Of a DNA stretch of 64,000 bases, positions 62,786 through 64,000 are shown one piece after another; position 1 is the stretch's first letter, and each line of letters starts with the position of its first letter. The DNA is from Ignavibacteriae bacterium HGW-Ignavibacteriae-1. GTDB lineage: Bacteria; Bacteroidota; Ignavibacteria; Kapaibacteriales; UBA2268. A program made the position numbers and the translations under genes. The DNA lies in assembly GCA_002839825.1 (NCBI GenBank), contig PGYU01000006.1, positions 62,001-126,000 on the forward strand. The letters are read 5' to 3'. The notes under the pieces were generated by a model that did not search any database, was not told the origin of the DNA, and saw only the letters and a list, made by a program, of their open reading frames with translations.

Positions 62786-64000
62786 TTATGTGCCGGCGTT
62801 GTAATCGTTCATGTAAACGATTTGCTCGGGAGTGAGTTGGTCAATTTTCATGTGCATCATAGCTAATTTTGTTTCTGCAACGTATTCGTCTTGTGCCGGG
62901 TCAGGAGTGATTACTTTGACAGGAATCGGGTCGCCTGATTTGTGCATAGTGACGAGGTTGAGATGTGCCATGAATTGATTCGCAAATGACATGTCCATAA
63001 CTTCTGAAGGGTGACCTTCGGCTGCAGCTAAGTTAATCAATCTGCCTTGAGCCAAAAGATAAATTTTTCTGCCGTCTTTCATAGTGTATTCTTCGCAATT
63101 TGCGCGAATAGTACGCTTGCTAACAGCAATTTCATCCAATTCCGGGATATTGATTTCAGCATCATAATGTCCGGTGTTGCAAACGATTGCACCGTCTTTC
63201 ATTACTTCAAAATGCTCTTTGCGGATTACATCTTTGACACCTGTTGCAGTACAGAAAATATCGCCAACTTTGGCAGCATCTTCCATAGTCATCACAGTGT
63301 GTCCTTCGAGGTAACCTTTGAGAGCAGCAGTTGCTTTTACTTCTGTGATAATTGTGTTCGAGCCCATTCCTTTCGCTCTTTTGGCAACGCCCGAGCCACA
63401 ATGTCCGTGACCTGCTACGACAAAATTCTTGCCTGCAAGCATTACGGAAGTTGCTCGGATGATACCGTCAATAGTTGATTGACCTGTACCATAAACATTA
63501 TCAAAGTCCCATTTTGTTTCAGCGTCATTAACGGCGAAAACAGGGTAGAGCAAATGTCCGGCTAATTCGCGAGCTCTCAAACGGCTTACACCGGTTGTAG
63601 TTTCTTCCGAACCACCGACGATATGCTGAGTTGCGAGTTCTTTATATTTTTCATGAACAGTGTCAATCAAATCGCAACCGTCATCAAGTGTCAGATGTGG
63701 CTTTCCGTCAATCGTACGTTCGATACACCAGTAGAAATCTTCTTTGTTGTTGTACCAAGCATAAATCTTGATTCCGTCTGCAGCCAAAGCTGCGGCTACT
63801 GCATCACTTGTCGAAAGTGGGTTGCATCCTGACCAAAGCACTTCGGCTCCGGCATCTCTGAGTGTTTTGATTAGAACAGCAGTTTCTTTGGTTACGTGCA
63901 AACAGCCTGCGATAGTATAACCTGCAAAAGGCTTAGTTTCGCTGTATTTTTTACGCAATCCCATTAAAACAGGCATATTTGCTTCTGCCCAATCAATTAA
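62786..64000 (-). CDS. ahcY: S-adenosylhomocysteinase, 5' end outside window
   Basis: The enzyme splits S-adenosylhomocysteine into adenosine and homocysteine, freeing methyltransferases from product inhibition. Seen: GCLHVTKETAVLI, WSGCNPLSTSDAVAAAL, the NAD-binding GHGHCGSGVAKRAKG and CNTGHYDAEI. The frame stays open through base 64000 and the edge residues (IDWAEANMPVL) match the family, so the ATG at 63976 is internal; the true start lies beyond the window. The C-terminus is complete. Confidence 0.97.
   Translation of the reverse strand, partial: LIDWAEANMPVLMGLRKKYSETKPFAGYTIAGCLHVTKETAVLIKTLRDAGAEVLWSGCNPLSTSDAVAAALAADGIKIYAWYNNKEDFYWCIERTIDGKPHLTLDDGCDLIDTVHEKYKELATQHIVGGSEETTTGVSRLRARELAGHLLYPVFAVNDAETKWDFDNVYGTGQSTIDGIIRATSVMLAGKNFVVAGHGHCGSGVAKRAKGMGSNTIITEVKATAALKGYLEGHTVMTMEDAAKVGDIFCTATGVKDVIRKEHFEVMKDGAIVCNTGHYDAEINIPELDEIAVSKRTIRANCEEYTMKDGRKIYLLAQGRLINLAAAEGHPSEVMDMSFANQFMAHLNLVTMHKSGDPIPVKVITPDPAQDEYVAETKLAMMHMKIDQLTPEQIVYMNDYNAGT

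Overview
The window looks like chromosomal DNA of a low-GC member of the Bacteroidota/Chlorobiota (FCB) group, possibly close to Ignavibacteria or Kapabacteria. The clues are three secreted proteins with type IX secretion (T9SS) C-terminal domains, several promoters of the Bacteroidota type (TTTG, about 19 bases, TAnnTTTG), a carboxypeptidase-regulatory-type TonB receptor, and ferredoxin-dependent 2-oxoacid oxidoreductases. The group assignment is inference from gene content; no 16S gene is present.

Layout. 1-14.4 kb: 3' part of priA, an outer-membrane barrel protein, a histidine-rich small protein with a TonB receptor, a thiolase, an MBL hydrolase, an LptE-like lipoprotein, a family 2 glycosyltransferase, a membrane protein, a T9SS-exported protein and a DegT-type aminotransferase. 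14.4-16.8 kb: ftsL-ftsI on the minus strand. 17-29.6 kb: rpmI-rplT, four tRNA genes (Tyr, Gly, Thr, Trp), then secE-nusG-rplKAJL-rpoBC, with an L10-type leader and two hairpins ahead of rpoB. 29.7-35.3 kb: accessory DNA with a methyltransferase-like gene, a beta-helix T9SS protein, a Bro-N gene and a DUF4139 protein. 35.5-43.2 kb (minus): korAB, a dihydroorotate-dehydrogenase-like gene and nifJ, a low-potential ferredoxin metabolism block. 43.6-48 kb: an Ig-domain T9SS protein, then mraZ-rsmH with a recognisable MraZ box. 48-62.6 kb: a long accessory stretch with a PD-(D/E)XK nuclease plus two-TM protein pair, a Fic protein, a TetR-controlled RND efflux operon carrying a four-helix-bundle gene, and a single-chain type II restriction-modification enzyme with a SEC-C/HNH-like companion. 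62.8-64 kb (minus): most of ahcY.

The most interesting layer is how the accessory genes are bracketed. The nuclease/two-TM pair lies between two copies of the rsmH 3' end. The Bro-N gene lies between two copies of a palindromic repeat, the distal one preceded by a T9SS gene-end fragment. The four-helix-bundle gene lies between oppositely oriented arrays of a 7-bp repeat (AAGAATT) that also supplies the stop codons of its neighbours and appears inside the RND gene. The efflux and restriction regions are each bounded by oppositely oriented copies of a 35-bp dispersed repeat. The nuclease/two-TM pair is the best candidate for an undescribed defence-type system; its function is inference only.
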